The notes beneath the pieces are model-generated. The model saw nothing but the letters and a program-made list of their open reading frames with translations. It did not search any database and was not told where the DNA came from. From Leptospira sp. (lineage in GTDB: Bacteria > Spirochaetota > Leptospiria > Leptospirales > Leptospiraceae): 64,000 nucleotides of DNA. Below are positions 55,976 to 64,000 of this stretch, piece by piece (position 1 is the first letter of the stretch; every line of letters begins with the position of its first letter). The stretch is taken from assembly GCA_016742255.1 (NCBI GenBank), contig JACVCB010000003.1:62001-126000 (forward strand). Direction: 5' to 3'. The position numbers were made by a program, and so were the translations under genes.

Positions 55976-57825
55976 TTTTTTCCCTTTTTAGTGGTGACTT
56001 CAATCCCTACTAATTTTTGTAACTCAACCAAATTTTTAGGAGCATTCATATCGGATTTTTTACCCAAAACTGCATAAACTTTTTGAGCTTTGGATTTACC
56101 TTTAAATTCAATTTCTCCCATACTCACAACATTAAACTCTGATTTTACTTCATGGTATGTTGATTCTGTAATTAAAATATCGGTATGTGTTTCTTTGTTA
56201 AATGACTCAACTCTCGAAGCCAGATTCACTGAATCTCCAATGACCGTGTATTCCATTTTGTCGGAACTTCCAATTTGACCAGCGATCACATATCCAGTGT
56301 TAATTCCACATCCAATTTTAATGATCGGTTTTTTCGCCGTGCCTCTATTTTGATTGAACTCAATTAATTTATCGCGCATTCGTAACGCTGCTTCCACAGA
56401 AGCAATTGCATGATCTTTATGATCTCGAAGGGCTCCCCAAGTTGCCATAATTGCATCGCCAATAAATTTATCTACTGTGCCACCCGTCTCCTGAACACAT
56501 TTAACCATTTCTGTCATGTATTGGTTTAAGAACTCAACCACTTCTTCTGGTTGTAGTTTTTCGGAAATGGCAGTAAAACTGCGGATATCGGAAAAAAAGA
56601 TGGTGCAATACTTTTTTTTACCACCAATCGATAACTTCCCTTTGGCGGCAAGTTCGGCAATATCTTGGTTTACAAATCGACCAAATGAATCTTTTAATTT
56701 TTCTCTTTCTTCTAATCCGCGGCCCATACTAACGAATGATTTTGTGAGAGTTCCAATTTCGTCGTGAGTTGTTGCATGAAGAGTGATGTGGTAATTTCCT
56801 CTTCTAATTTCTTCAGAGGCATCTACTAATTTTAGAATGGGAGTGGAGAGTGATTTGGCGAAGATATAAACAACGATAAAAGATAGCGATAATGAAACTA
56901 TTAGTAAATATACATTTCGTTTTTGAATATTGTTTACTTCTTCAAAAATTTTTGACTCACGTACTTGTGAGATCACACCAACACCACCAAATCCTAATTT
57001 TTTAAATGATGCAAGGTAAGACTCACCATCTTTGTTTTCATAACGAAATTGCCCATTATCAACCGTTGATTTTTTCATTCGATCAACAATTGGTAAATCA
57101 TTTAGATTGATACCAGAAAGAACTACTTTCGCATCAGGGTGAGCTAGTACACTTCCGTCTTCACTCACTAAGAAAGTTTCAACTGGACCTGAAGTTTGAA
57201 ATGCATCTAATAAACTATCTAACTTCACTAATGTGACAAGAATGGTATGTGTGTCTTTGGTTTCTGATAGTGGAAAACTAATACATAAGATGGGATTGCG
57301 GAAAAATGGGCTGATGTTCCATATAAGCGTTGTTCCGCTAAATGATTTTTTCAGTTTAGGTTGGATGTTTTTGATTATGTTTTTGACTTCCGCTTTTTGG
57401 TAATCATACTTTTCTAAAAATTGATCATTTACGACTTCAAACTTTGGATTAAAACTAGAATCAAAGGCACCAATAAATACAAAGTTTTGATCTTCTTCAA
57501 ATAATTCTTTTGCAATGCTATTTGCTGATTGTGTACTTCTCAGTACTGCTGAAGCTGTAATGTGTACATCTTGTTTGATCGAGTGTAAGTCAGATTTTAC
57601 TTTTAAGGAAAGGATTTCATTGATTTTGATATTGTTTTCCTTGACTCTTACTTCACTATCTTTGCGGAAAAAATAAGAAGCAAGAAAAATCACTCCAGAC
57701 ATTGAAATCAACAGTACAATGGATGTGATTAACAGCAGTTTGTAACGAATCGGGAATTGAAATTCGCCAGGTAAATTTGATTGATTCCCGAAAAAGTTTC
57801 TTAGTTTGATCAAAATCGTTTTCAT
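55972..57825 (-). CDS. Membrane class III adenylate/guanylate cyclase with HAMP
   Basis: 617 residues. Two membrane helices (about 28-50 and 303-322) flank a Cache/dCache-like sensor domain, then HAMP and a C-terminal cyclase domain (about 405-590). Catalytic metal Asp residues are in FFSDIRSF and KFIGDAIMATWG, and EYTVIGDSVNLASR contains the substrate and transition-state residues. Adenylate cyclase is more likely than guanylate cyclase. A dyad sits at the start codon (see next feature). Translationally coupled to the FecR gene by an ATGA overlap. Confidence 0.93.
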   Translation of the reverse strand: MKTILIKLRNFFGNQSNLPGEFQFPIRYKLLLITSIVLLISMSGVIFLASYFFRKDSEVRVKENNIKINEILSLKVKSDLHSIKQDVHITASAVLRSTQSANSIAKELFEEDQNFVFIGAFDSSFNPKFEVVNDQFLEKYDYQKAEVKNIIKNIQPKLKKSFSGTTLIWNISPFFRNPILCISFPLSETKDTHTILVTLVKLDSLLDAFQTSGPVETFLVSEDGSVLAHPDAKVVLSGINLNDLPIVDRMKKSTVDNGQFRYENKDGESYLASFKKLGFGGVGVISQVRESKIFEEVNNIQKRNVYLLIVSLSLSFIVVYIFAKSLSTPILKLVDASEEIRRGNYHITLHATTHDEIGTLTKSFVSMGRGLEEREKLKDSFGRFVNQDIAELAAKGKLSIGGKKKYCTIFFSDIRSFTAISEKLQPEEVVEFLNQYMTEMVKCVQETGGTVDKFIGDAIMATWGALRDHKDHAIASVEAALRMRDKLIEFNQNRGTAKKPIIKIGCGINTGYVIAGQIGSSDKMEYTVIGDSVNLASRVESFNKETHTDILITESTYHEVKSEFNVVSMGEIEFKGKSKAQKVYAVLGKKSDMNAPKNLVELQKLVGIEVTTKKGKK

Positions 57826-57828
57826 ATC

Positions 57829-57846
57829 ATTGGTACTTTTACCAAT
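57829..57846 (-). promoter_or_regulatory. Inverted repeat just upstream of the cyclase start codon
   Basis: Seven-base arms ATTGGTA and TACCAAT around a four-base loop, with only three bases between the last arm and the ATG on the - strand. No Shine-Dalgarno sequence is visible between the hairpin and the ATG. The hairpin could mask translation initiation or be bound by a regulator, or be chance. Confidence 0.4.
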
Positions 57847-57902
57847 TCAATCGAAAACTCTAGGGAGAAAAAGTAAAATTGAAGTAAGAAACTATTTTTT
57901 TC

Positions 57903-59210
57903 CTAAGGGCAGGTCAAAGCAACATTATACGTCTGCCGGAATGGATAATCAGGAATTGTAAAAGCAGTTTCTCTCACAACCGTATCAGGATATCCGTCTC
58001 TTTTTGACAAATCTCCCAAACAGACAACCTTATAGGTTCCTGGATTTAAATATTTGATCTTTGCATTTTGTTTTGCGGGAGTTGCGGCAAGTGGTAAAAC
58101 ATTGAGGTATTCGGTTTCTTGGAAACGGAAAATTCCATAATAGTGTAAAAGAGAATTCCCTCCACCACTGATCGTTAAACTAGAAGCAACCTCTGGGTAA
58201 ATGACTCTTGCTCTAGTTAAAATATTCCCACCAGCATCACCTTCACCTTTGTGGTCAGCAAAAATATCACTCACTCCTACATAGGTAACTGTTGTTGATC
58301 TACTTGATGTGTATGAATGTAACATCAAGTTTTCTTTTAAGTTGATTCTCACTTCTAAAATGTAAGGATCAAATCCATCACGTATCCTCATATCTGATTG
58401 AACCGATTGGGTTGGCAATTGAGTGTATAATGCGGGGAATAATTTTGGAACGATATTACTTTTTTCTGCGGTGGTTGTTCCAGCTACGTAATTATTTCTA
58501 GGTACAATATTTAATCCATTCACAATCGTTCTATTGTCGAATCTTCCTCTCACTGGTATTCCCGCATCTAACGCATAACCAGTCACGAGTGATCGAAAAT
58601 AAATAGCAGCATAATAGTATTCTCTTCCTAACCAAGGTTGGCCAGATGCATATGCTTGTTCCCAGCTAAGAGTTTCCGATGAAGGATCATTTGATGGGAA
58701 TTGTGCACCAATCCCATTGAAAAAATCACTTGCTTTCAAAATACCGTTACTTTCGGTACATGTGTTGTTATCAAATGAGTAAGTGACGGTACAAAAAACT
58801 TGTCGGTTAGGAGCAATGTAATCCCAAAATTTATTTGAGTCTACCGTATCTCTAATTTGTGTTAATTCGTTTAAACCTTTTAGGTACTTACTAGAAATTC
58901 TAACTTCACCTATGTCCAAAAAGATGGGTAAATTTCCAGCCTTCGGTAAACTGGTTAAAGTCATCGTTGGATCTAGACCTTCTCCTTGGGTGTCAATATA
59001 CAAATCTCCAGTACCATTATTCAATTCATTCCAATCGAGAGGATTGTCAGTTGCATACGTACCTTTTAGGAGTAGTAACATTCTATTATTGAAGAGAGTT
59101 GAAATAACGGGAAGTTTCGATTCATCACCTAAATCAAGTTTGGTTTTGCAGTCCAAAAGTATGGATACTGCAGCAATCAAAAAACAAATAAGTAGGAATT
59201 TAGATTTCAT
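57903..59210 (-). CDS. Putative lipoprotein of unknown function
   Basis: 435 residues with a lipoprotein signal ending ILLDCK (Cys21). The mature part is beta-rich with several Cys-free segments and contains an 'AIYFRSLVTGYALDAGIP' type block and a C-terminal LPLAATPAKQNAKI. No family recognised; similar proteins are expected in other leptospires. Its ATG overlaps the stop of the upstream outer-membrane protein gene (TGATG), so the two are coupled. Confidence 0.7.
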   Translation of the reverse strand: MKSKFLLICFLIAAVSILLDCKTKLDLGDESKLPVISTLFNNRMLLLLKGTYATDNPLDWNELNNGTGDLYIDTQGEGLDPTMTLTSLPKAGNLPIFLDIGEVRISSKYLKGLNELTQIRDTVDSNKFWDYIAPNRQVFCTVTYSFDNNTCTESNGILKASDFFNGIGAQFPSNDPSSETLSWEQAYASGQPWLGREYYYAAIYFRSLVTGYALDAGIPVRGRFDNRTIVNGLNIVPRNNYVAGTTTAEKSNIVPKLFPALYTQLPTQSVQSDMRIRDGFDPYILEVRINLKENLMLHSYTSSRSTTVTYVGVSDIFADHKGEGDAGGNILTRARVIYPEVASSLTISGGGNSLLHYYGIFRFQETEYLNVLPLAATPAKQNAKIKYLNPGTYKVVCLGDLSKRDGYPDTVVRETAFTIPDYPFRQTYNVALTCP

Positions 59211-59848
59211 CAGAACAATACTCCTACTGTTAGACCGAAATAGAAAAAATCAACGTTTTGTAAGGTATAATTAGAAGGATTTTGCAAACGTGGATCATCA
59301 TATGGGCTTGCTAAAGGATAACGGTATTGGTTAGGGATGTCCATTTGGGTTTCAAAAATCTTATAATAATCCAATCGTACCCCAATTCGAATTCTGCGAC
59401 CAGCAATAAAACTGGCTTCTAACCCAGCAAAGGCGGTAGGGTTCCAACGCGCGGTATCGGCAGGACGTGCCACCACATACGACGAACCACCACCACCTTT
59501 TAGAAAAAATTGAATGGGAAGTTCGAGTGGGATTTTATACGCTAGGGCAGCATATAAGGGCATCGCCGTGAGGGCTCTTTCCGAGCGGGATAAAAATACC
59601 GCATAAGAACCACCCACTTCGGTGTAAAAGATCCATGGCCATGGCATTCTTGCATAAAATCCACCACCAAGTGTGGTTTCTAGGACACGCACGGTAGGTG
59701 TTCCAGGCATTGGGTTTGCCGCACCCACCCAACCACCGATCTCATACCGGCGTTTATTGTACTCTTCTAGGGTTTGAGCGGAAAGGAGTCCAGAAAAAAG
59801 AGTGAGTGTTAAAAGGATACTAAGGAAGAGAGATTTTGTACAATTCAT
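59210..59848 (-). CDS. Small outer-membrane beta-barrel-type protein
   Basis: 212 residues from the ATG at 59848, where the signal peptide begins MNCTKSLFLSILLTLTLF; the longer reading to 59896 lies inside truA. Amphipathic beta strands alternate (EIGGWVGAANP, FYARMPWPWIFYTEVGG), and the C-terminus ends FYFGLTVGVLF with terminal Phe, typical of outer-membrane barrels. The start overlaps the truA end by 29 bp. Size fits an eight-stranded barrel such as OmpA-like or OmpL type. Coupled to the lipoprotein gene at 57903. Confidence 0.72.
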   Translation of the reverse strand: MNCTKSLFLSILLTLTLFSGLLSAQTLEEYNKRRYEIGGWVGAANPMPGTPTVRVLETTLGGGFYARMPWPWIFYTEVGGSYAVFLSRSERALTAMPLYAALAYKIPLELPIQFFLKGGGGSSYVVARPADTARWNPTAFAGLEASFIAGRRIRIGVRLDYYKIFETQMDIPNQYRYPLASPYDDPRLQNPSNYTLQNVDFFYFGLTVGVLF

Positions 59849-60614
59849 GAATTTCCGGATGATCTTCGTAATACGCACGGACAAAATAGAGTCCATCCGG
59901 CGGGAGAGTCACCCCAGCTCGCGAACGGTTCTTTTCTTCCAATATGGAGTCTATGGATCTAGATTCCCAACGTCCCTTTCCGATGTCCAGTAAAGTTCCA
60001 ACTGTGATTCGCACCATATTGTGCATAAATCCGTTGGCCCGGATCCGGATTTGGTACCAATCAGGAGCCAATTGTTCCAAATTGATGGCCAAAATCTCCC
60101 GGATGGATCGTTTCCCTGACATCGATTTTGCCTTTGCTAGGGATCGAAAATCTTTTTCTCCTACCAAGACATCCAATTGTTTTTGTACCAATTCCCAGTC
60201 GATATGGTGTTTCACCCAATATGCTCGGCCTTCTATAAAACTACTTTCATATTTACTATAGTATAATTTATAAATATACTCTCGGCCTGTACAACTGAAC
60301 CTTGCATGGAATTCAGGTGGAACTTCGACTACATTTTTAATCGAAACACCTTTCGGTGTTAACGCATTGAGTGAGACTAATAATTTGTGAAAATTGGGAA
60401 TTGGGAATTCTGTTTTAAAATTACAAACCATTCCAAGCCCGTGTACACCTGTGTCCGTTCTTCCGGCAACTGACAGACGTGAAGCGGGATTCCTTCTTAA
60501 GATGATCTCAAGAGCAGATTCGATCGAAAACTGGACAGTGGGTAGGTCTTTTTGTTTTTGCCACCCATAAAAATTGGTGCCATCATATTCGACAAGAAGT
60601 GCGTAATTGGGCAA
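59820..60614 (-). CDS. truA: tRNA pseudouridine synthase A
   Basis: 264 residues, normal TruA length. N-terminal LLVEYDGTNFYGWQKQ, catalytic Asp in AGRTDTGVHGLG, and the C-terminal NGFMHNMVRITVGTLLDIG motif. TruA makes pseudouridine at positions 38-40 of tRNA anticodon arms. Its 3' end overlaps the outer-membrane protein gene by 29 bp, and the DUF2225 gene ends 4 bp upstream. Confidence 0.97.
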   Translation of the reverse strand: MPNYALLVEYDGTNFYGWQKQKDLPTVQFSIESALEIILRRNPASRLSVAGRTDTGVHGLGMVCNFKTEFPIPNFHKLLVSLNALTPKGVSIKNVVEVPPEFHARFSCTGREYIYKLYYSKYESSFIEGRAYWVKHHIDWELVQKQLDVLVGEKDFRSLAKAKSMSGKRSIREILAINLEQLAPDWYQIRIRANGFMHNMVRITVGTLLDIGKGRWESRSIDSILEEKNRSRAGVTLPPDGLYFVRAYYEDHPEIHELYKISLP

Positions 60615-60618
60615 ACCC

Positions 60619-61497
60619 TTACTTCTCGCCTCCCATTTCTTCGAGGATAGCGTTGTATTCGTCGTACAATTCGCGTGTCATTTCGACAATTGGGCCTGGT
60701 TTTCCTTTACTTGCCTTTCCTGATCCATACAACCTAGCAAGTGTTCGTTTAGCACGTGATAGGAGTAAAACCTGGTCCTCTGGTTTGGGAGCCATTTGGT
60801 CTTTGAATTTTTTTGTTAGGAAAGCATTTAGATAAATAACACCATCAAATCCCCAGTTGTTATCGGTATCAGGTCCAAGCATACCTGCAGCTTGGTCAAC
60901 TGGTTCGTTTCCGTTCTGCATAAGTTCTAAGGTGTATCCGTAAATCACTGCAGCTTTTTGGTAGAGTAAGTCTCTGATTTTGTCATATCCTAAATTTGGA
61001 AATTCATCATGTAGGTCAGAGAAGTACCAAGCAGCTCGAATCGCACAAACTGCTTTTTTGGGAGTCGGGGCAACACTCACACCTCGTAATTGGTAACAAT
61101 CCATTCCGAGTAAATAGGAAGCAGCACCTAACACAATTTGGCGGTCTTGAGTAAAATCAAGTGGCCCAAGGATTTTTTCGATATAACTACGGCGAGCATC
61201 AGTTGCCATTCGAATGGCTTCGTTGTCTGCTGGGTTTAGTGCGTTCCAATCTTTAGGAAAGGAAGAATACAGACAACGTGGACAGACGGTCATGACATAA
61301 TCCAGTGGACTCACACGACCAAATTTTCTATTTTTTTCATACAAACGGCGTAAATCTTGGGCTAATTTCCCAGCGATGAGTCGTCCACCTCCCTGGAACA
61401 TCTGCTCCTTTTGGTGATTTTCATCACAAATCGGGCAAGCTGTAGACTCTTTGGCACGAAAAGATACTTTTTTTGACTGGGCTGCGGCTTGGGACAT
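60619..61497 (-). CDS. DUF2225-domain protein with two CxxC motifs
   Basis: 292 residues, cytoplasmic. N-terminal zinc-type cysteines are ACPICDEN (residues 21-24) and VCPRCLYS near 71-74. A long helical region follows (RRSYIEKILGPLDFTQDRQIVLG), resembling TPR. This matches the DUF2225 family found in Firmicutes and spirochaetes; its role is unknown. It starts a - strand run with truA. Confidence 0.85.
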   Translation of the reverse strand: MSQAAAQSKKVSFRAKESTACPICDENHQKEQMFQGGGRLIAGKLAQDLRRLYEKNRKFGRVSPLDYVMTVCPRCLYSSFPKDWNALNPADNEAIRMATDARRSYIEKILGPLDFTQDRQIVLGAASYLLGMDCYQLRGVSVAPTPKKAVCAIRAAWYFSDLHDEFPNLGYDKIRDLLYQKAAVIYGYTLELMQNGNEPVDQAAGMLGPDTDNNWGFDGVIYLNAFLTKKFKDQMAPKPEDQVLLLSRAKRTLARLYGSGKASKGKPGPIVEMTRELYDEYNAILEEMGGEK

Positions 61498-61633
61498 AGG
61501 AAAAATCTAGGAAAAGGCTCAATTTTAAAATACAATCTGTCAATCCAATATCATAAATCTCCGATAATACTCACAGGGGACACCCTGAAATTACTTGTAA
61601 GATTCTTCTAACGAAGGAAAGTACGGAAACGGA

Positions 61634-62752
61634 ATGAATGGCAGAGCAATGAAACAATCCCTTCTTATTCTCATGATGAGTCTCGTGATGCAAGCACCTA
61701 TGTTTGCAGAATCAGTCTCTAGTAAATCCTATCAAAAACGTATCGAGCTTTTGACTTACCTCCGTGAGCTTGAGCCTATCGTCAAAAACTTTCGTGGTGA
61801 AGATGCGGAAGGAAAACCAACAGAGCTCAATGCTCCAGAAGGGAAAGAAGGCTTCCGTATGAAAAAATACTTAGAAGCCAAACGCATTTACCAAGAAGGG
61901 TTACAATACCATTTTGAAGGTAATTTCCCCTCGGCCTACCAAAGGTTCCTAGAATGCCAATTGGGAATTGAAAAAATGACAGAAGAACTTTCCCAGTTGT
62001 ACATCCTCCGTGCCGAAGAAATGATGAAAACGGCAATGGAACGCAAAAATCCAAACAACCCAATGGATAAGGCACTTCTTGATATTTCCATTGAGTATGG
62101 AAAAGGATCTTACTTCCGCCAAGACGTAATGGACCTTCCTCGTGAAGCACCTTACCAAAGAAGGATGTACGACCCAAAAGAAGCACACTATAGTTACAAT
62201 AAGTACGACATTGAAAAAAATATGGAGCTTGGATACAAACACTTAGGTCTTGCGAAAGAAGCAAGAGCCAATGCGTTAAAGGTGGAAAAAAATCTTGAGA
62301 AACACCAAAAACTCCAACCTTCACACAGAAAGTATCGTATTGATTTGTATTTTGGTGCGATCAACTTAGCTCGTGATTCAAAAGCCAATGCGATCAATAT
62401 CTATAAATTAAAATACCCTTATGATAATTATTACCTCAATAACTCACAGGCAAAAACAGAAGTTTCCAAAGATGAAACTGGTGCAACTGTAGAAGGCCAA
62501 CCAGTTAAAATTGATGGAGTTACTTATGACTTTTCTAAAAACCCTTATGTTAAGTATGACCATAGACTCCAAGCGATGTTTGATGTAAGAGTGCCAGAAG
62601 AATACCGTGTAGACCATGCAGATGTAAGAGGACGTGTTTATGATTTGGATTCCAATAATATGGTGTTCATGAAATACGACCAAGAACGTAAAAAAGCTCT
62701 GAATGTGCCTGCAAAACCAGCCCAAGGAAGCACTACCACTCCGCAACAATAA
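61634..62752 (+). CDS. Conserved secreted protein with charged helical core
   Basis: 372 residues from the ATG at 61634 (ATG 61649 is an alternative); signal peptide ends QAPMFAES. The mature protein is rich in Lys, Glu and Tyr with helical stretches (YLEAKRIYQEGLQYHFEGNFPSAYQ is TPR-like in pattern) and a Pro/Thr/Gln tail. No family recognised. It stands alone with its own strong terminator, which suggests a highly expressed periplasmic or filament-associated protein, but that is inference. Confidence 0.75.
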   Translation: MNGRAMKQSLLILMMSLVMQAPMFAESVSSKSYQKRIELLTYLRELEPIVKNFRGEDAEGKPTELNAPEGKEGFRMKKYLEAKRIYQEGLQYHFEGNFPSAYQRFLECQLGIEKMTEELSQLYILRAEEMMKTAMERKNPNNPMDKALLDISIEYGKGSYFRQDVMDLPREAPYQRRMYDPKEAHYSYNKYDIEKNMELGYKHLGLAKEARANALKVEKNLEKHQKLQPSHRKYRIDLYFGAINLARDSKANAINIYKLKYPYDNYYLNNSQAKTEVSKDETGATVEGQPVKIDGVTYDFSKNPYVKYDHRLQAMFDVRVPEEYRVDHADVRGRVYDLDSNNMVFMKYDQERKKALNVPAKPAQGSTTTPQQ

Positions 62753-62785
62753 GAAACAATATCTAACACTGTTTCCGAATGCATT

Positions 62786-62812
62786 AGCCCAAGAAATTTC
62801 TTGGGCTTTTTT
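62786..62812 (+). terminator. Rho-independent terminator after the secreted protein gene
   Basis: A perfect self-complementary stem AGCCCAAGAA/TTTCTTGGGCT (arms 62786-62796 and 62797-62807, with the palindrome centre as loop) followed by six T residues. Strong stem with clear T-tract, so efficient termination is expected. Confidence 0.92.
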
Positions 62813-62849
62813 ATATCCATAGAAACCACTCTTTTGTCTAATTGTTGCT

Positions 62850-63653
62850 ATGGCGAAAATTCCAGTTGTAGACAACTTAATTGAAAAAAACTTACACGGA
62901 CTAAGCGTTCACTACGGGCGTTTGGTGATGAAAGTATACTTACGAATCACTCTGTTGGTATTCGGGAAAGCGAGTCCATACCTAATTCGTGGCCTGTATC
63001 ATGCAATCTCAGGGAACAAAGAAAAGAGGATTAAGGAATTTTTAGAAGGCACTAAAATTTGGGCTGAAGATGTCAAAAAAATTACTAAAACAAACGTTTT
63101 AGTCTTCAATCAATTTACAGTTCCAGAAAAAGGACATATGATTTTTTTGAATCATGTGAATGAAATGGATTTTCCTTATGATTGTTATGTGATCAGAAAA
63201 CCTTTTTTAGCAAACCAAGTGATAAAAAAAGCATGGTTCGCTTACTGGTGGATGACTGCTATGGGTTCTCAAGTATTTGATAACTCAAAGGCAATGTCAA
63301 TTGCAGTCTCTGTTAAAAATCTAATCGAAGGATTAAAAACAACTTCCTATATCGTTTATCCAGAAGGGAAAAATACATACAGTGAAGAAATCCAACCCTT
63401 AAAAAAAGGAATGGTGAAAATTGCTTTTGACCAAAAAATTCCAGTTTTTGTGGCTATTAAATCAGGCGTTACCACATACCAAGAATACCAAAAAGGAAAT
63501 GTGGTCGGATATTTGGGACTTGGTATCCATCATCCAAATGATTTTTCCAGTTGGGAAGAATTCCAGAATCATCTTTATCAAGTAATGCATTCCAAAAAAC
63601 TTGAGTTAGATGGTATGTTAGAAGTGGAACGAAACAAACTTCGAACCACTTAA
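62850..63653 (+). CDS. PlsC-like 1-acylglycerol-3-phosphate acyltransferase
   Basis: 267 residues. The acyltransferase motif NHxxxxD appears as FLNHVNEMDFPYD, the second motif region as KAWFAYWWMTAMGSQVFDNS, and EGT as YPEGKNTYSEEI (EGK). Hydrophobic N-terminal region suggests membrane association. It would acylate lysophosphatidate or a related lipid; the EGK variant leaves the exact acceptor open. Its stop overlaps the convergent phosphatase gene by 4 bp. Confidence 0.85.
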   Translation: MAKIPVVDNLIEKNLHGLSVHYGRLVMKVYLRITLLVFGKASPYLIRGLYHAISGNKEKRIKEFLEGTKIWAEDVKKITKTNVLVFNQFTVPEKGHMIFLNHVNEMDFPYDCYVIRKPFLANQVIKKAWFAYWWMTAMGSQVFDNSKAMSIAVSVKNLIEGLKTTSYIVYPEGKNTYSEEIQPLKKGMVKIAFDQKIPVFVAIKSGVTTYQEYQKGNVVGYLGLGIHHPNDFSSWEEFQNHLYQVMHSKKLELDGMLEVERNKLRTT

Positions 63654-64000
63654 TCCAAATACAAATTTTCCCACTCTTTTAGGAATCGGATTTGTTCGTG
63701 TGATTCAACTGCACGTTCACTTCTCGATTCTCTTACCTTCTGGATCGCTGAATCAGAATCCATTTTAAATTTCCAGATTAAATAAGCACTCGCTACGGTT
63801 CCAGAACGCCCAAGACCACCAACACAATGGATTAATACTTTCTGATCTTGGGAGAGGATCGTATCCATCCAAATTACAATCTCTTTCATTTGTTCCAAAC
63901 TGGGAACCTTTTGGTCTAAGATTGAAATTTGTTTTTGTTCGATTCCGAATTTTGGAATTTCAGTTTTTAGCTCATTCACGCCATATTGATTGTATTCTTG
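63650..64000 (-). CDS. Dual-specificity/tyrosine phosphatase, start outside window
   Basis: At least 116 codons, open through the window edge; the first internal GTG at 63979 is probably not the start. The signature is VLIHCVGGLGRSGTVASAYL, that is HCxxGxxRS with the nucleophile Cys. The conserved Asp loop should lie upstream of position 64000 or in the first visible residues. Cytoplasmic, no signal seen. Partner substrates unknown. Confidence 0.88.
   Translation of the reverse strand, partial: QEYNQYGVNELKTEIPKFGIEQKQISILDQKVPSLEQMKEIVIWMDTILSQDQKVLIHCVGGLGRSGTVASAYLIWKFKMDSDSAIQKVRESRSERAVESHEQIRFLKEWENLYLD

Noticed and set aside
61538..61543. TTGACA on the - strand ahead of the DUF2225 gene
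   Set aside because: No acceptable -10 hexamer at 16-18 bp spacing.
1..64000. Insertion sequences, integrases, CRISPR arrays, toxin-antitoxin pairs, prophage genes
   Set aside because: None was found in the coding or repeat content that I could read; the region looks like ordinary chromosome.

Overview
The window reads as chromosomal DNA from a spirochaete of the genus Leptospira. The supporting signs are low GC, dense head-to-tail operons with ATGA-type overlaps, frequent TTG and GTG starts, Leptospira-style lipoproteins, a DUF1574 protein beside an MBOAT acyltransferase, a FecR-domain protein coupled to a class III cyclase, and many SpoIIE-phosphatase and STAS proteins. Species is inferred from general knowledge, not tested; a saprophytic (L. 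biflexa-like) clade is plausible. No mobile element, phage, CRISPR array, integron or rRNA was seen, and no stretch above 300 bases lacks a gene.

Layout. 1-12.2 kb: a partial PgsB-like amide ligase, a HAMP/SpoIIE/TPR phosphatase, a STAS protein, a tandem serine hydrolase with a degenerate first domain, phosphoglycerate mutase gpmI, a lipoprotein coupled to a TonB-dependent receptor, and a PfkB kinase. 12.2-14.1 kb: a PAS histidine kinase with a response regulator. 14.1-21.8 kb: a seven-gene + strand operon (GldA/GldF/GldG-type ABC system, DUF4340 protein, membrane protein, mpl, pheS) closed by a hairpin terminator. 21.9-25.8 kb: a - strand operon of three unrecognised proteins and a divergent thiolase. 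25.8-33.5 kb: rpsT, tRNA-Val, then an amino-sugar operon (glmM, glmS, a non-canonical GlmU-like enzyme) running into an alpha/beta hydrolase, an acyl-CoA carboxylase beta subunit and a STAS protein.

33.5-40.6 kb: a DJ-1 protein, an HtrA protease, ruvB and a TonB-C-domain protein on one side; on the opposite strand a serine hydrolase with a small Cys-rich partner, a SufE-like protein, a lipoprotein and a membrane-anchored protein. 40.6-47.0 kb: a + strand operon starting with a 59-residue zinc-ribbon protein, then a secreted protein, rsmD, pbpC, a thioesterase, a SpoIIE phosphatase and an LptF/LptG permease. 47.0-52.3 kb: a DprE1/DprE2-like epimerase pair, a NYN-domain nuclease, and an MBOAT/DUF1574 pair. 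52.3-61.5 kb: a long - strand run with DUF2225, truA, an outer-membrane-type protein, a lipoprotein, an adenylate/guanylate cyclase, a FecR protein and two secreted proteins. 61.6-64 kb: a conserved secreted protein, a PlsC-like acyltransferase and a partial dual-specificity phosphatase.

The dominant theme is the cell envelope: UDP-GlcNAc supply (glmM, glmS, GlmU-like), peptidoglycan recycling and synthesis (mpl, pbpC), LPS export (LptF/G), polyprenyl-sugar epimerisation (DprE-like), glycan O-acylation (MBOAT) and phospholipid acylation (PlsC). A second theme is signalling: two SpoIIE phosphatases and two STAS proteins of the partner-switching type, a two-component pair and a cyclase. No wholly new system is proven. 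The best candidates for follow-up are the DprE1/DprE2-like pair with Ala at the inferred benzothiazinone cysteine position, the uncharacterised operon ending in a divergent thiolase, and the cyclase-FecR operon with a hairpin at its start codon.
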